Source: Pantoea latae (GTDB lineage Bacteria; Pseudomonadota; Gammaproteobacteria; Enterobacterales; Enterobacteriaceae). Taken from it: DNA of 64,000 bases. A program made the position numbers and the translations under genes. Shown piece after piece: positions 33,056-42,125 of the stretch (within the stretch, counting starts at the first letter, position 1; the number at the start of each line of letters is the position of its first letter). Below the pieces are notes generated by a model. That model was not told the origin of the DNA and made no database searches. It saw only the letters and a list, made by a program, of their open reading frames with translations. The DNA lies in the NCBI RefSeq assembly GCF_002077695.1, contig NZ_MWUE01000033.1:307072-371071 (forward strand). Direction: 5' to 3'.

Positions 33056-34105
33056 TTAACTCATTTTCATGTGATGATGCTGGCCGCTCTCCGGCAGCAG
33101 ATCGGGCACGTAGTGATCGGCAAACTGCTGCGCGTCGGTGTCCGGGCGGATCACGTTGATTTTTTTCAGCTCGTTAACATAGACCGCCACTTCGCCGCGC
33201 AGCTGCGCGCCGGTGGAGTGGTGGCTGTGGGTATGCTCTTTCAGCATCGCGGCGATAGATTCAACCGGCACCGAGCCGGGCACGAACGGCTGGAAAATCT
33301 TCGCCGTCTCATCGGGATGATCGGCGGTCCACTGCTGCGCATCGACGATCGCCTGGCTGATCGCCTGCGCGGTTTTAGGATCGTCGCGCACCAGCGAGCC
33401 GCGCAGCCCCAGCACGCAGCAGGTGAGGTGGGCATATTCGCCGTTAAGGTTGTTATCCACCTCCACCAGCCCATGCTGCTGCTTCAGCAGCCAGCCCTGG
33501 GGATCGTCGGTCGCCAGCGCCTGCACTTCGCCTTTGCGCAGCGCCTCGCCAAAGAGATCGGCGGGATACTGCAGCCAGTTAACCGCCTTATCGGGATCGA
33601 TGCCCTGTTTCGCCAGCTGTATGGCGAAGAAGTTGCGGATCGGGCTCGCCTGGTCGGTGACCGCCACCGATTTGCCCACCAGATCTTTTACGCTGCGAAT
33701 ACCGCTGTTCTCCGGCGTCAGCAGACGCATGCAGCCGCCGTGGGTGCCCACGGTGAGGTCAACGTCGAAACCCTGCTCCAGCGGTTTCAGCCAGCGCAGC
33801 GCCATGCCGATACCGCCGTCCGCCTGGCCGGTGGCGATCGCCTGCAGCAGCGCGTCAGTCGGGCCGCTGAAGTTCACCGGCTCAACGTTAAGGCCATACT
33901 TTTTAAAAAATCCCTGCTTCAGCGCCACCGAAATCGGCGACTGGCAGACGGCGGTTTGTCCCCAGGCGAGTTTGATGGTTTTCAGCGGCGGATCCTCCGC
34001 CAGTACGGATCCGGTGAACACCGGGCTTAAGCCGATTCCCGCACCCAGCGTGGCGAGGCCGCGCAGCACGGTACGTCGGCTCAGCGAGAGTGAATGTAAT
34101 GCCAT
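33056..34105 (-). CDS. NrtA/SsuA-type ABC binding protein, Tat-exported
   Basis: This 349-residue periplasmic binding protein is paralogous to 29879-30937, sharing ALRWLKPLEQGFDV, GTHGGCMRLLT and the LTCCVLGLRGSLVRD block. The leader SLSRRTVLRGLATLGAGIGL carries a twin-arginine motif. It ends in a His/Met-rich tail (QHHHMKMS) that could bind a metal. It is first in the operon with permease and cysteine-synthase-like enzyme and divergent from the ATPase gene across 192 bp. Ligand unknown, likely a sulfonate or related organosulfur anion. Confidence 0.87.
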   Translation of the reverse strand: MALHSLSLSRRTVLRGLATLGAGIGLSPVFTGSVLAEDPPLKTIKLAWGQTAVCQSPISVALKQGFFKKYGLNVEPVNFSGPTDALLQAIATGQADGGIGMALRWLKPLEQGFDVDLTVGTHGGCMRLLTPENSGIRSVKDLVGKSVAVTDQASPIRNFFAIQLAKQGIDPDKAVNWLQYPADLFGEALRKGEVQALATDDPQGWLLKQQHGLVEVDNNLNGEYAHLTCCVLGLRGSLVRDDPKTAQAISQAIVDAQQWTADHPDETAKIFQPFVPGSVPVESIAAMLKEHTHSHHSTGAQLRGEVAVYVNELKKINVIRPDTDAQQFADHYVPDLLPESGQHHHMKMS

Positions 34106-34297
34106 AGCGCCTGTCCCTTTTAGTGAATTACCCGGAAACTAACGCATGCCTCAGACGCCGCCAAATAACAATCCCGCATGACCTCATGCGATATTTCATT
34201 ATGAATACCCGGCAAACCTATTACCGCTATCCGCATATTTCATTCAGGCCAGGCGTGATATTGATAACGCGACTGAGTGCACTTCGGAGACTATTTC

Positions 34298-35074
34298 ATG
34301 ACGACGCAACAGGCGGGCGTAAATATCGAGATTGACAAGGTCAGCCACCATTTTTCGCTGGAAGGCAGCGATCTGCCGGTGCTGGAAAATATCAGTTTGC
34401 AGGTGCGGCCTGGGGAGTTCGTGGCGCTGCTGGGCCCCTCTGGCTGCGGCAAGTCGACGCTGCTGCGTCTGCTGGCCGGCCTGGAACAGCCCGCCAGCGG
34501 CGTGCTGGCGGAAGAGGGACGCGCTATCATCGCGCCGCATCCGTCGCGCGTGGTGGTGTTTCAGGATCCCACGCTCTATCCGTGGCGCACCGTCTACGAC
34601 AACGTCGGGCTGGGGCTGCAGATCCGTGGCGAGAGCAAGCAGGCGGCGCAAACCCGCATCGACGCCATGCTGCAGCGCGTCGGGCTGAAAGAGTTCGCCC
34701 GCGCCTGGCCGCATCAGCTCTCCGGCGGCATGGCGCAGCGCGCCGCACTGGCGCGGGCGCTGGTCAACCATCCGCGCCTGCTGATCCTCGACGAGCCGCT
34801 CGGCAAGCTCGATTCGCTGACGCGCCTGCGTATGCAGCAGGAGATTGTCGATCTCTGGCAGGAGCAGCGCTTCACCACGCTGATGGTGACGCACGATGTC
34901 GAAGAGGCGCTGGTGATGGCGAACCGCGTGGTGGTGTTTAGCGCGCGTCCGGCGCGCGTGCTGGATATTATCGAGGTTGAGCAGGCCTATCCGCGCCGCC
35001 GTGACGATCCTCAGCTGGTGGCGCTGCGCAGCCGCGTGCTGGCGCTGCTGGGCGCGGAGCAGGCCGCCGCCTGA
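34298..35074 (+). CDS. SsuB/TauB-type ABC transporter ATPase
   Basis: This 258-residue ATPase has Walker A GPSGCGKST (about 46-54), Q-loop VVFQDPTLYPW, signature LSGGMAQR (about 140-147), Walker B LLILDEPLGKLD and switch His in VTHD, typical of the nitrate/sulfonate/taurine group. ATG 34298 is preceded by CGGAG 8 bases upstream; a longer in-frame form from 34277 lacks homology. It is divergent from the binding-protein operon and energises the permease at 32041. Confidence 0.9.
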   Translation: MTTQQAGVNIEIDKVSHHFSLEGSDLPVLENISLQVRPGEFVALLGPSGCGKSTLLRLLAGLEQPASGVLAEEGRAIIAPHPSRVVVFQDPTLYPWRTVYDNVGLGLQIRGESKQAAQTRIDAMLQRVGLKEFARAWPHQLSGGMAQRAALARALVNHPRLLILDEPLGKLDSLTRLRMQQEIVDLWQEQRFTTLMVTHDVEEALVMANRVVVFSARPARVLDIIEVEQAYPRRRDDPQLVALRSRVLALLGAEQAAA

Positions 35075-35081
35075 GGCGCGC

Positions 35082-36389
35082 CTACCGCTCCAGCCGCGCC
35101 GCCATTTTCAGCGCGTTAGCGAAGATCGCCTCGGCGATGGCGGGCGGAATACCAACAGGCAGACGCGCCCGAACGCGCGCCACGGCCGCCGGGAGCGCCT
35201 CGGCGAAAAAGGCGAGGATCTGCGTCATGCGCGCGGTGGAGAAGCGCACGCTCTCCGCCGTGGCAAGAAAATGGCGCGGAAAAATTTTATCGATCTCGGT
35301 TTTTTTGCCGCGCGACGCCGAGAGACCCATCGCCAGCTTTAGCTCGCGGATATTAAGGCCGCTGCCGCCCAGCACCGGAAAGGCGGAAAGAATGTCGTAG
35401 AAGGGCGTCAGCCGATAGCTGCCGCCGCGCTCGATAAACAGGGAGAAGTTCTTCGCATGGCCGTCCGTCGCGCCGATCAGCCACTGATACACCTGGAATT
35501 TCATAAATTCGTCGCGATCCTCCAGCGCGTTGCTGGAGCCCATCAGCAGCGACATAATCGCCGCAATGCCCGGCCCGCCGTCGGACTCATATTTCGTCGC
35601 GGAGGCGAGGCCAAGGCTCTGGCAGATATCCTCCTGCGGCAGGCGCAGCAGCTGAGTCCGGTCGGCGCGCCAGCGGCGGTCGAAGCGCTCAACCGCCAGC
35701 GCGCGCAGCGTGCCTGCGTTAATGATGCGGGCGTCGGGCACGTTGAAGCCCAGCTCGCGCGCCAGCGCCAGGCAGATATATTCGTTCTCCACGCTGTCAC
35801 GCATATCGAGGGTGGCGAACGGCTGTTTAATCTCGCCGATGGGCAGCTTGATGATATGCGAGGTGGGCGTCGGCCCGTGCGGCACGGCCCAGCCCTGCGC
35901 GGTCTCCAGCAGTGCGGTTTTCTCCTGTGCGCCCGCCACGGAGATGCGGAAATCGCGCTCTTCCGGGATCATGCCCAGCGGAATATCGCTCCTGTAGGCG
36001 GAAAGGATTCTCTCCAGCCGCGCCTCGTCGAGTAATTCATAGCGCACCACGAGATCGGGCGCCGCGGCCTCGGCGGGCAGCAGCATCAGCGCGCCGACGC
36101 TGTCGCGGCCCACTTCCCGCAGCAGATCGAACGGCTGCATCGACTTTGCCCGATAGCGAGTGAGAATGCGCTCTCTGACGCGCGGATTATCCGGCAGCAG
36201 GTTGTCAAAAAAGTTAATCACGCTGGCGGAGGCGAGAGCGGGGAGCTGCAACGGCAGTGAAAGCGACAGCGGCCTCGCCAGCGGATTGCTCAGCCAGCCG
36301 GCGTCATACTGAAAGAGGTGCGCGCCATTTTTCTGGCGCGTCAGGGTGCCGACGCGCTCGCCGTTCATCCAGGCGCTAAGCTGATCCAT
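35082..36389 (-). CDS. hipA: HipA toxin kinase
   Basis: This 435-residue serine/threonine kinase toxin matches E. coli HipA in length and in residue numbering. Ser150 (RISVAGAQEK, autophosphorylation site), Lys181, Asp309 (GATDGHAKNFS, catalytic base) and Asp332 (FYDILS, metal) are all present. HipA phosphorylates glutamyl-tRNA synthetase and drives growth arrest and persistence. The start codon overlaps the hipB stop (TAATG). The key residues are intact, so the kinase is probably active. Confidence 0.93.
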   Translation of the reverse strand: MDQLSAWMNGERVGTLTRQKNGAHLFQYDAGWLSNPLARPLSLSLPLQLPALASASVINFFDNLLPDNPRVRERILTRYRAKSMQPFDLLREVGRDSVGALMLLPAEAAAPDLVVRYELLDEARLERILSAYRSDIPLGMIPEERDFRISVAGAQEKTALLETAQGWAVPHGPTPTSHIIKLPIGEIKQPFATLDMRDSVENEYICLALARELGFNVPDARIINAGTLRALAVERFDRRWRADRTQLLRLPQEDICQSLGLASATKYESDGGPGIAAIMSLLMGSSNALEDRDEFMKFQVYQWLIGATDGHAKNFSLFIERGGSYRLTPFYDILSAFPVLGGSGLNIRELKLAMGLSASRGKKTEIDKIFPRHFLATAESVRFSTARMTQILAFFAEALPAAVARVRARLPVGIPPAIAEAIFANALKMAARLER

Positions 36390-36625
36390 TACCAGTCCAG
36401 CTCCCTGTGGTGCTGCGCGGATTTGCCCTGGATCACCAGCTCCTGCTCCAGCGACTGCAAAATTTTAAACAGCGTGGTCAGCGTGGTTTTTTCAGGGTTG
36501 TTTTCAAAATTGGACACCGTGGCCTGCTTGATGCCGACCCGGTTCGCCAGATCGCTCTGCGTCCAGCCGCGCTTCTGGCGTTCCAGCCTGACAAGGGCGG
36601 CCAGCTGTTTGGGACTGTAGATCAT
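36389..36625 (-). CDS. hipB: HipB antitoxin/repressor
   Basis: This 78-residue XRE antitoxin is nearly collinear with E. coli HipB: IYSPKQLAALVRLERQKRGW, then RVGIKQATVSNFENNPEKTTLTTLFKILQSL, and a short C-terminal tail ending LDW like the E. coli LEW. ATG 36625 follows AGGAG at good distance; a longer upstream form would run through the operators. It neutralises HipA and represses the operon through the three TATCC-N8-GGATA sites upstream. Confidence 0.93.
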   Translation of the reverse strand: MIYSPKQLAALVRLERQKRGWTQSDLANRVGIKQATVSNFENNPEKTTLTTLFKILQSLEQELVIQGKSAQHHRELDW

Positions 36626-36657
36626 CGCGGCTCCTGACGTGGCGGCGGAGAAGCCAG

Positions 36658-36731
36658 TATCCCCGCCTGAGGATAAAAACCAAAATATACCCACCAGAGG
36701 ATAAAGTAAAGCCTATCCGCTGGTGAGGATA
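36658..36731. promoter_or_regulatory. Three HipB operators
   Basis: TATCC-N8-GGATA occurs at 36658-36675 and 36714-36731, and TATAC-N8-GGATA at 36686-36703. Left edges are exactly 28 bp apart. This is the published HipB operator consensus. The outermost site ends 2 bp before the digH stop, so the array fills the hipB-digH spacer. Confidence 0.9.
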
Positions 36732-36733
36732 AA

Positions 36734-38086
36734 TCAGCTGCCCCAGCGCCGCTGCAGATAGCGCACCGCTGGCTGGGTCTGCGGCTGGTTGAGGTAATTT
36801 TCCCGGAACAAGATGGTGCCGTCGATGCCCGGCGTGGCTTCGTTCAGGTCGATCTGCTTCTGCAACTCCGGCACGCCGTCCTCTACCGTCCAGTCCGGCT
36901 CGGTGCGCGACGGCTCGCCGACCTTATAGAGCGCGACGCCGATATAGAGGCGCGCATGGGTCGGCTTCACCACCTGCGCCCACCAGTGCGCCAGCACGTC
37001 GTAACGCGCCGCCTGGCGGGCGAACGGCCAGTAAAGCTGCGGCGCGATATAGTCGAGCAGCCCCTGCTGCACCCAGCGGCGCGTATCGGCGAAGGCTTCG
37101 TCATAGGCCGCCGCGCCGCGCGTGTCAGAACCCGCCGCATCGTGCGACAGATTGCGCCAGACGCCCGCCGGGCTGACGCCGAACGCCACCTGCGGGTTGA
37201 TCTGCTTAATGGTGCGCGACACCTGCTCAATTAGCAGCTGGGTATTGTGCCGCCGCCAGTCCGCCTTCGAGGCGAAGCCCTGGCCCCAGGTGCGGTAAGT
37301 CTGGCTGTCGTTCAGCGGCGAGTCGGCGGTTTCCGCATAGAAATAGTCGTCGAACTGCACGCCGTCGACGGGATAGCGCCTCACTACTTCCGCCACGATG
37401 CTGGTGATCCAGTCGCGCGCGTCCGGGATGCCGGGATCCAGCACCAGACGGTCGCCAGCGGTGCGGATCCAGTCGCGGTGCAGCACATAGACGCTGGCGG
37501 GATGCAGCGACAGGGTGCGGTTCAGCTCGGTGAGAGTTGACGGGCGCGTATTGACGGCGACGCGGTAGGGATTAAACCAGGCGTGCACTTTCATGCCGCG
37601 TTTGTGCGCCTCCTCCAGCATAAACGCCAGCGGATCGTAGCCGGGATCGTCGCCGATCTTGCCGGTGAGCATATCGGACCAGGGCAGAATGTTCGAGCGC
37701 CAGAGCGCGGTGCCGTCCGGCTTCACCTGAAAGAAAACGGTGTTGATGCCGAGGCTTTTCAGCCTGTCGAGTTTGGCGGTCAGCGCCTGCTGCTGCATCT
37801 GAATGCGTTGCGTCGCGCTGCTGACGTTAACCGAATTGACCGGCGGCCAGTCAAGGCGCGACACGGTCGCCAGCCAGACGCCGCGCATCGGCTGCTGCGC
37901 GGCGGGCGGCGTGGTGGTCTGCGGCTGCGGCTGCGGCTTTGCGCTGGGAAAAGGCGTGACCAGCGATTTCGGCGGCTCAGAGGCGCAGCCAGCCAGCAGC
38001 AGCGCGGCGGCGTGCAGCCATTTGCCGCGCGCCACGCGGGTGAAGAGGGTGGAAGGACGAATGGTAAACTCCCTTTTAGATCGCAA
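36734..38086 (-). CDS. digH: DigH/YddW-like glycosyl hydrolase lipoprotein
   Basis: This roughly 450-residue protein is close to E. coli DigH (YddW), an outer-membrane lipoprotein at the divisome that cleaves denuded peptidoglycan glycans. Lipobox LLAGC (about 30-34) is followed by a Pro-rich linker. The GH-like TIM barrel follows, with MRGVWLATVSRLDWPP, FFQVKPDGTALWRSNI, VHAWFNPYRV, DGVQFDDYFY and FGVSPAGVWRN. No ATG precedes the homology: TTG 38086 aligns with the E. coli start region, while an in-frame ATT after AAGGGAG is a second possibility. Single gene. Confidence 0.92.
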   Translation of the reverse strand: MRSKREFTIRPSTLFTRVARGKWLHAAALLLAGCASEPPKSLVTPFPSAKPQPQPQTTTPPAAQQPMRGVWLATVSRLDWPPVNSVNVSSATQRIQMQQQALTAKLDRLKSLGINTVFFQVKPDGTALWRSNILPWSDMLTGKIGDDPGYDPLAFMLEEAHKRGMKVHAWFNPYRVAVNTRPSTLTELNRTLSLHPASVYVLHRDWIRTAGDRLVLDPGIPDARDWITSIVAEVVRRYPVDGVQFDDYFYAETADSPLNDSQTYRTWGQGFASKADWRRHNTQLLIEQVSRTIKQINPQVAFGVSPAGVWRNLSHDAAGSDTRGAAAYDEAFADTRRWVQQGLLDYIAPQLYWPFARQAARYDVLAHWWAQVVKPTHARLYIGVALYKVGEPSRTEPDWTVEDGVPELQKQIDLNEATPGIDGTILFRENYLNQPQTQPAVRYLQRRWGS

Positions 38087-38232
38087 GCTATCCGGAGGGC
38101 ATCATTCTCGGGTTATCACGGCGTAAGTCAACCGATTAACATCCTGCCTTAAGCGGCGAACCTGCCGCTCTGTTTCTTTCACATAACGAGAGCTGTTAAA
38201 GGATCAGATACTGCTCGCACTGACGGCAGCTA

Positions 38233-38988
38233 TCAGGATGGCACAGGCAGCATAGCGGTCCGGCCACCATCAATAATGATGATTTGTCCGGTAATAAAAC
38301 TCGACTCGTCGCTGGCCAGAAATTTAACCAGCCTGGCAATATCTTCTGCTTTTCCGGTGCGGCGTACCGGATGAAGTTTACGCAACGATTCCTGAAAATC
38401 TCTGCCGGAATCTAAAACGGTGGTTAAATTCTCATTGAGATCGGTATCGATCCAGCCTGGGGCAATGGCATTGCAACGTATTCCCTCTGGTCCCAGATCC
38501 ACAGCGAGAGAACGGGTCATACCCTGCAGCGCGGCTTTAGAAGTGCAATACGCCGTATGATCTGGATTAGCGCTGATTCCTTCAACCGAGCCGATGTTAA
38601 TAATAGAGCCGCCGCCTTTTTTTCTTAGCAGCGGCAATAAGTTTTTGATGAGAAATAGTGGGAATGTCGTATTAATCGTCAGGATTTTTTGCCACTCATC
38701 CAGCGCCAGGTCATCTAATTTTGTTTCTGACATTACGCCTGCATTGTTGACGATAATATCCAGCGCGCCATATTGTTTTTCTACGAGCTGGGTTATGTTT
38801 TGAATAGCGTCAAGGTTTGAAATGTCTGCATAAGCCCATGAGACGTTTGGTAAATTGCTCAATTCTTTATCCAGTTCAGATCGTTGTAAAACCAGCACTT
38901 CCGCCCCGGCGTTAGCCAGGCTCAGCGTAATCCCCTTACCAATACCCCTGCCGCCACCGGTGACCACCGCTATTTTACCTTCAAGCAT
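38233..38988 (-). CDS. SDR family oxidoreductase
   Basis: This 251-residue classical short-chain dehydrogenase has the coenzyme motif TGGGRGIGKG (about 10-19), NNAG (about 86-89), the catalytic Ser in INIGSVEG, Tyr/Lys in AYCTSK (about 152-157) and a C-terminal FITGQIIIIDGG. A Gln-Arg pair after the second strand instead of Asp suggests NADP preference, but this is uncertain. Its base composition is more AT-rich than its neighbours, consistent with acquisition. Substrate unknown; it is divergent from the PQQ dehydrogenase gene. Confidence 0.88.
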   Translation of the reverse strand: MLEGKIAVVTGGGRGIGKGITLSLANAGAEVLVLQRSELDKELSNLPNVSWAYADISNLDAIQNITQLVEKQYGALDIIVNNAGVMSETKLDDLALDEWQKILTINTTFPLFLIKNLLPLLRKKGGGSIINIGSVEGISANPDHTAYCTSKAALQGMTRSLAVDLGPEGIRCNAIAPGWIDTDLNENLTTVLDSGRDFQESLRKLHPVRRTGKAEDIARLVKFLASDESSFITGQIIIIDGGRTAMLPVPS

Positions 38989-39341
38989 AATGCGTACTCC
39001 CTTTATTTAGTTCTCTTTAAAAGAGCGTAGCAGGATTTAAAGAATAAACAGTAAAGGAATGCGCATTATGCGAGACTGCAATCATAACTATGATTAATTA
39101 TGAGAAGGCTAATGAATAGTGAGTGGATAATAAACAAGTAATAAGTTTATGCAATTTTATAACAGGATTTTTATTTTCAACATTGTTGTGTATTTTATTT
39201 ATAAAAAAGCTTCTATACAAAATTAGCGCCCAATGTAAAGATATCTAAGGGCATGTAAATTAATTGCACAGAAAGTTGGTTTATATAACCCCATAATTTA
39301 AATGTTTGTTATTTATTCAATTGGCAATAAAGGACAGAAGT
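38989..39341. other. AT-rich divergent promoter region
   Basis: This 353-bp spacer between the SDR and the PQQ dehydrogenase is clearly AT-rich. It contains an inverted repeat AATCATA-AC-TATGATT at 39080-39095, a possible operator. No ORF or terminator was supported. Confidence 0.5.
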
Positions 39342-41783
39342 ATGCCTTCGCATTCACAACATCGGAAAACAACAACGATATTAAGGTTAATTGTTTCGCT
39401 GTTAGTTATTATTTCAGGGCTAGCCCTCACCGCAGGCGGTGGATACCTGGCCGCGCTTGGCGGCTCCTGGTACTACGTACTGGCGGGTCTGCTCATGATG
39501 GTGTCTGGAGTAGAACTGTTCAGAGGAAATTATCGGGGAACCCGCATTTTCTATCTCATCCTGGCGGGTACCTTCCTGTGGACAGCCTGGGAGTCCGGAC
39601 TCGACTACTGGCGATGGGTGCCCAGGCTGGATGTCGTACTGGCCCTGGCGATACTGGTCGTGCTTATTTCTCCTTCGCTACGAGGCGGGATATCGCGTCC
39701 AGCCAGTTATAAACTGGCAGGCAGTTTCGGCGCGGCCTTTTTAATCGCTGTCGGTCTGGCTTTTTTGCCCGGCATTAACTTTCACCACTACGCAGCGGTT
39801 CCGGCACCCGCTGCAGCGACGCCCTATGGCACATCCTTTGCTGGCCTGCAAAAGTCAGACGCGCCTGACGACAAAGACTGGCCGGCCTATGGTCGTGATG
39901 CCGCTGCAACACGGTTCTCTCCTCTTAAGCAGATCAACGCGCAAAACGTTAGTGAACTCAAAGTGGCGTGGCAGATGCGTACCGGTGATTTGCTTTCTCA
40001 CGGCTGGGGCGGCGAGAACACGCCGCTAAAAATTGGCAGTACGCTCTATGCCTGTTCGGTGCATAACCGCATTATTGCCATTGACGCCGGGAACGGAAGC
40101 GTTAAGTGGACCTACGATCCGGTGGTTTCAGAGGGTGCGATTCCTTCGCATGCCGCCTGCCGCGGCGTCTCATATTTTGAAGTACCCGCCGATAAACGCG
40201 ACATCAACGCTTCATCACCACAGGCCTGTATCCGCCGCATTGTCTATACCACTATTGATGCGCGCATGATCGAACTGGATGCGGATACGGGTAAACCCTG
40301 TTCTCAGTTCGGTAATAACGGCCAGATCTATTTTAACGACCATCTTGGCAATTTACCGGAAGGCTATGTCGCCAGCCATGCCGCCCCCGTTATCGTTAAC
40401 GATGTGGTAATAACCGGAACAGACGTCATCGACGGACAGAGCGAAGATGAGCCGTCAGGGGTGATCCGCGGCTACAACGTCTATACCGGCGAAGCGATCT
40501 GGGCATGGGACGCGACGCATCCTGACCATACGGCTCCGCTGACAGGCGACGAAGTTTATCCGCGCAGCTCCCCTAACGTCTGGGCAACGGCCGTGGGCGA
40601 CAACAAACTGGGTCTGGTCTATCTGCCAACCGGCAACGGCGCGCCTGATTATATGAGCGCCCAACGTAACCCGGGCAAAAGAGCCTACTCCAGCAGCGTC
40701 GTTGCGCTGAATGCGGCAACCGGCAATGTCGTCTGGCATTTCCAGACGGTTCACAATGACGTCTGGGATTACGATCTCGGCTCGCAACCCACGCTGGTGG
40801 ATTATCCGACCAGCAAGGGCAAGGTTCCGGCGCTAATCATTCCGACTAAACAGGGCGATATTTACGTTCTCAACCGGGCAACAGGAGAGCCAATCGCAGG
40901 CGGCGCGGAAGAGCGCCCAGTGCCAGGCGGCGGTGTTGAACCCAATGACCGTGCGAAAACCCAGCCATTCTCCCTGTTTGCCAACGTTCGCTCTCACGCG
41001 CTCACGGCCAGAGATACCTGGGGTATTACGCCGTTTGATCAGCTTTACTGCCGTGTGCAGTTCCAGAAAGCGCAGTATGACGGCATTTATACCGCGCCAA
41101 CGGCGGATAAGCCCTATATCCAGTATCCCAGCTATAACGGCGGTGTGGACTGGGGCAGTATCTCTGTTGATCCGCAGCGCGGCGTGCTGATCGCCAACTA
41201 CAGCAACATTGCCATGTACAACCAGCTGGTGCCGAAGCATGTCGTTGAGAAAGAGGGCTGGAAAACCCGCGCGGAAGCTGGAGAGGGCGCTCAGACCAGC
41301 GAGGATATGAACTCGCCACAGCAGGGCGCGGATTACGGCGTCGCGGTTAACGCAGGCTGGCGTGTGCCCTTTACTCGTCTGCTCTGCACTGAACCTCCCT
41401 ATGGCGGCATCCGCGCCATCGATATGAAATCGGGTAAAACGCTCTGGGAGAGTCCGCTTGGCACCGCGCGAGAAAATGGACCTTTTGATATCAAAACCGG
41501 CTTGCCCATTAACATCGGCACGCCAAACAACGGTGGCTCTGTGATCACCGCCGGCGGCCTGGTGTTTATCGCGGCGGCCACGGACAACCTGTTCCGCGCC
41601 ATTGATATCACCAGCGGCAAAGTTGTCTGGAGCGTGCCGCTGCCGGCCGGCGGTCAGACCATTCCAGTGGTGTATGAAGAGAACGGCAAAGAGTATGTGC
41701 TGATTCACGCCACGGGCCACAACCTGATGGATACGCCGATGGGCGATTACGTGATCGCCTATGCGTTGCCTGATGTGAAGTAA
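39342..41783 (+). CDS. Membrane-bound PQQ-dependent dehydrogenase (glucose/quinate type)
   Basis: This 813-residue quinoprotein has five N-terminal membrane helices (about 15-145), then a periplasmic eight-bladed beta-propeller starting DWPAYGRDAAATRFSPLKQIN. It includes VHNDVWDYDLGSQPTLVD (Asp of the active site), LIIPTKQGDIYVLNRATGE (Lys region) and a terminal HATGHNLMDTPMGD (His). This is the architecture of E. coli Gcd (796 aa) and QuiA; it oxidises aldoses or quinate/shikimate and passes electrons to ubiquinone. PQQ biosynthesis genes are not in the window. ATG 39342 has AAAGGA 7 bases upstream. A terminator follows. Confidence 0.9.
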   Translation: MPSHSQHRKTTTILRLIVSLLVIISGLALTAGGGYLAALGGSWYYVLAGLLMMVSGVELFRGNYRGTRIFYLILAGTFLWTAWESGLDYWRWVPRLDVVLALAILVVLISPSLRGGISRPASYKLAGSFGAAFLIAVGLAFLPGINFHHYAAVPAPAAATPYGTSFAGLQKSDAPDDKDWPAYGRDAAATRFSPLKQINAQNVSELKVAWQMRTGDLLSHGWGGENTPLKIGSTLYACSVHNRIIAIDAGNGSVKWTYDPVVSEGAIPSHAACRGVSYFEVPADKRDINASSPQACIRRIVYTTIDARMIELDADTGKPCSQFGNNGQIYFNDHLGNLPEGYVASHAAPVIVNDVVITGTDVIDGQSEDEPSGVIRGYNVYTGEAIWAWDATHPDHTAPLTGDEVYPRSSPNVWATAVGDNKLGLVYLPTGNGAPDYMSAQRNPGKRAYSSSVVALNAATGNVVWHFQTVHNDVWDYDLGSQPTLVDYPTSKGKVPALIIPTKQGDIYVLNRATGEPIAGGAEERPVPGGGVEPNDRAKTQPFSLFANVRSHALTARDTWGITPFDQLYCRVQFQKAQYDGIYTAPTADKPYIQYPSYNGGVDWGSISVDPQRGVLIANYSNIAMYNQLVPKHVVEKEGWKTRAEAGEGAQTSEDMNSPQQGADYGVAVNAGWRVPFTRLLCTEPPYGGIRAIDMKSGKTLWESPLGTARENGPFDIKTGLPINIGTPNNGGSVITAGGLVFIAAATDNLFRAIDITSGKVVWSVPLPAGGQTIPVVYEENGKEYVLIHATGHNLMDTPMGDYVIAYALPDVK

Positions 41784-42125
41784 GTTGGTTTAAGCGACAG
41801 CAAGAGAAACAGCCGTCACCCGATGTGATGGCTGTTTTTAGTTAAGCGGCAATTTAAAAAGCGGGATTTATCTGGTTCATCCGTATGAGTAATGAAATAT
41901 CCTGCAACAGATTCGCGAAAAAAGGCAGCGATGGCATTAACCAGCATGAAAAAGAGCGTTGTGATCGGCCTCAAATTAACAGCGAAATAAACATAGCCAC
42001 TAAAAAAGGTGGAGAAGGAAGAAGCGCTTCAGACGTTTAATCAATATTTAACGCGGCATATTGTTATTCAACCGCAACTCGTACTATAACCACACTAATA
42101 TCTCTAATAAAACACAAGGCAATGC
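41784..42125. other. Intergenic region before the first GlxA-type regulator
   Basis: This holds the terminator of the PQQ dehydrogenase gene (41807-41839). The remaining 285 bp shows no supported ORF or repeat; it presumably carries the regulator promoter. Confidence 0.5.
41807..41839 (+). terminator. Terminator of the PQQ dehydrogenase gene
   Basis: Stem AAACAGCCGTCAC / GTGATGGCTGTTT with a 5-base loop (one G-T pair) is followed by T residues. Confidence 0.85.
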
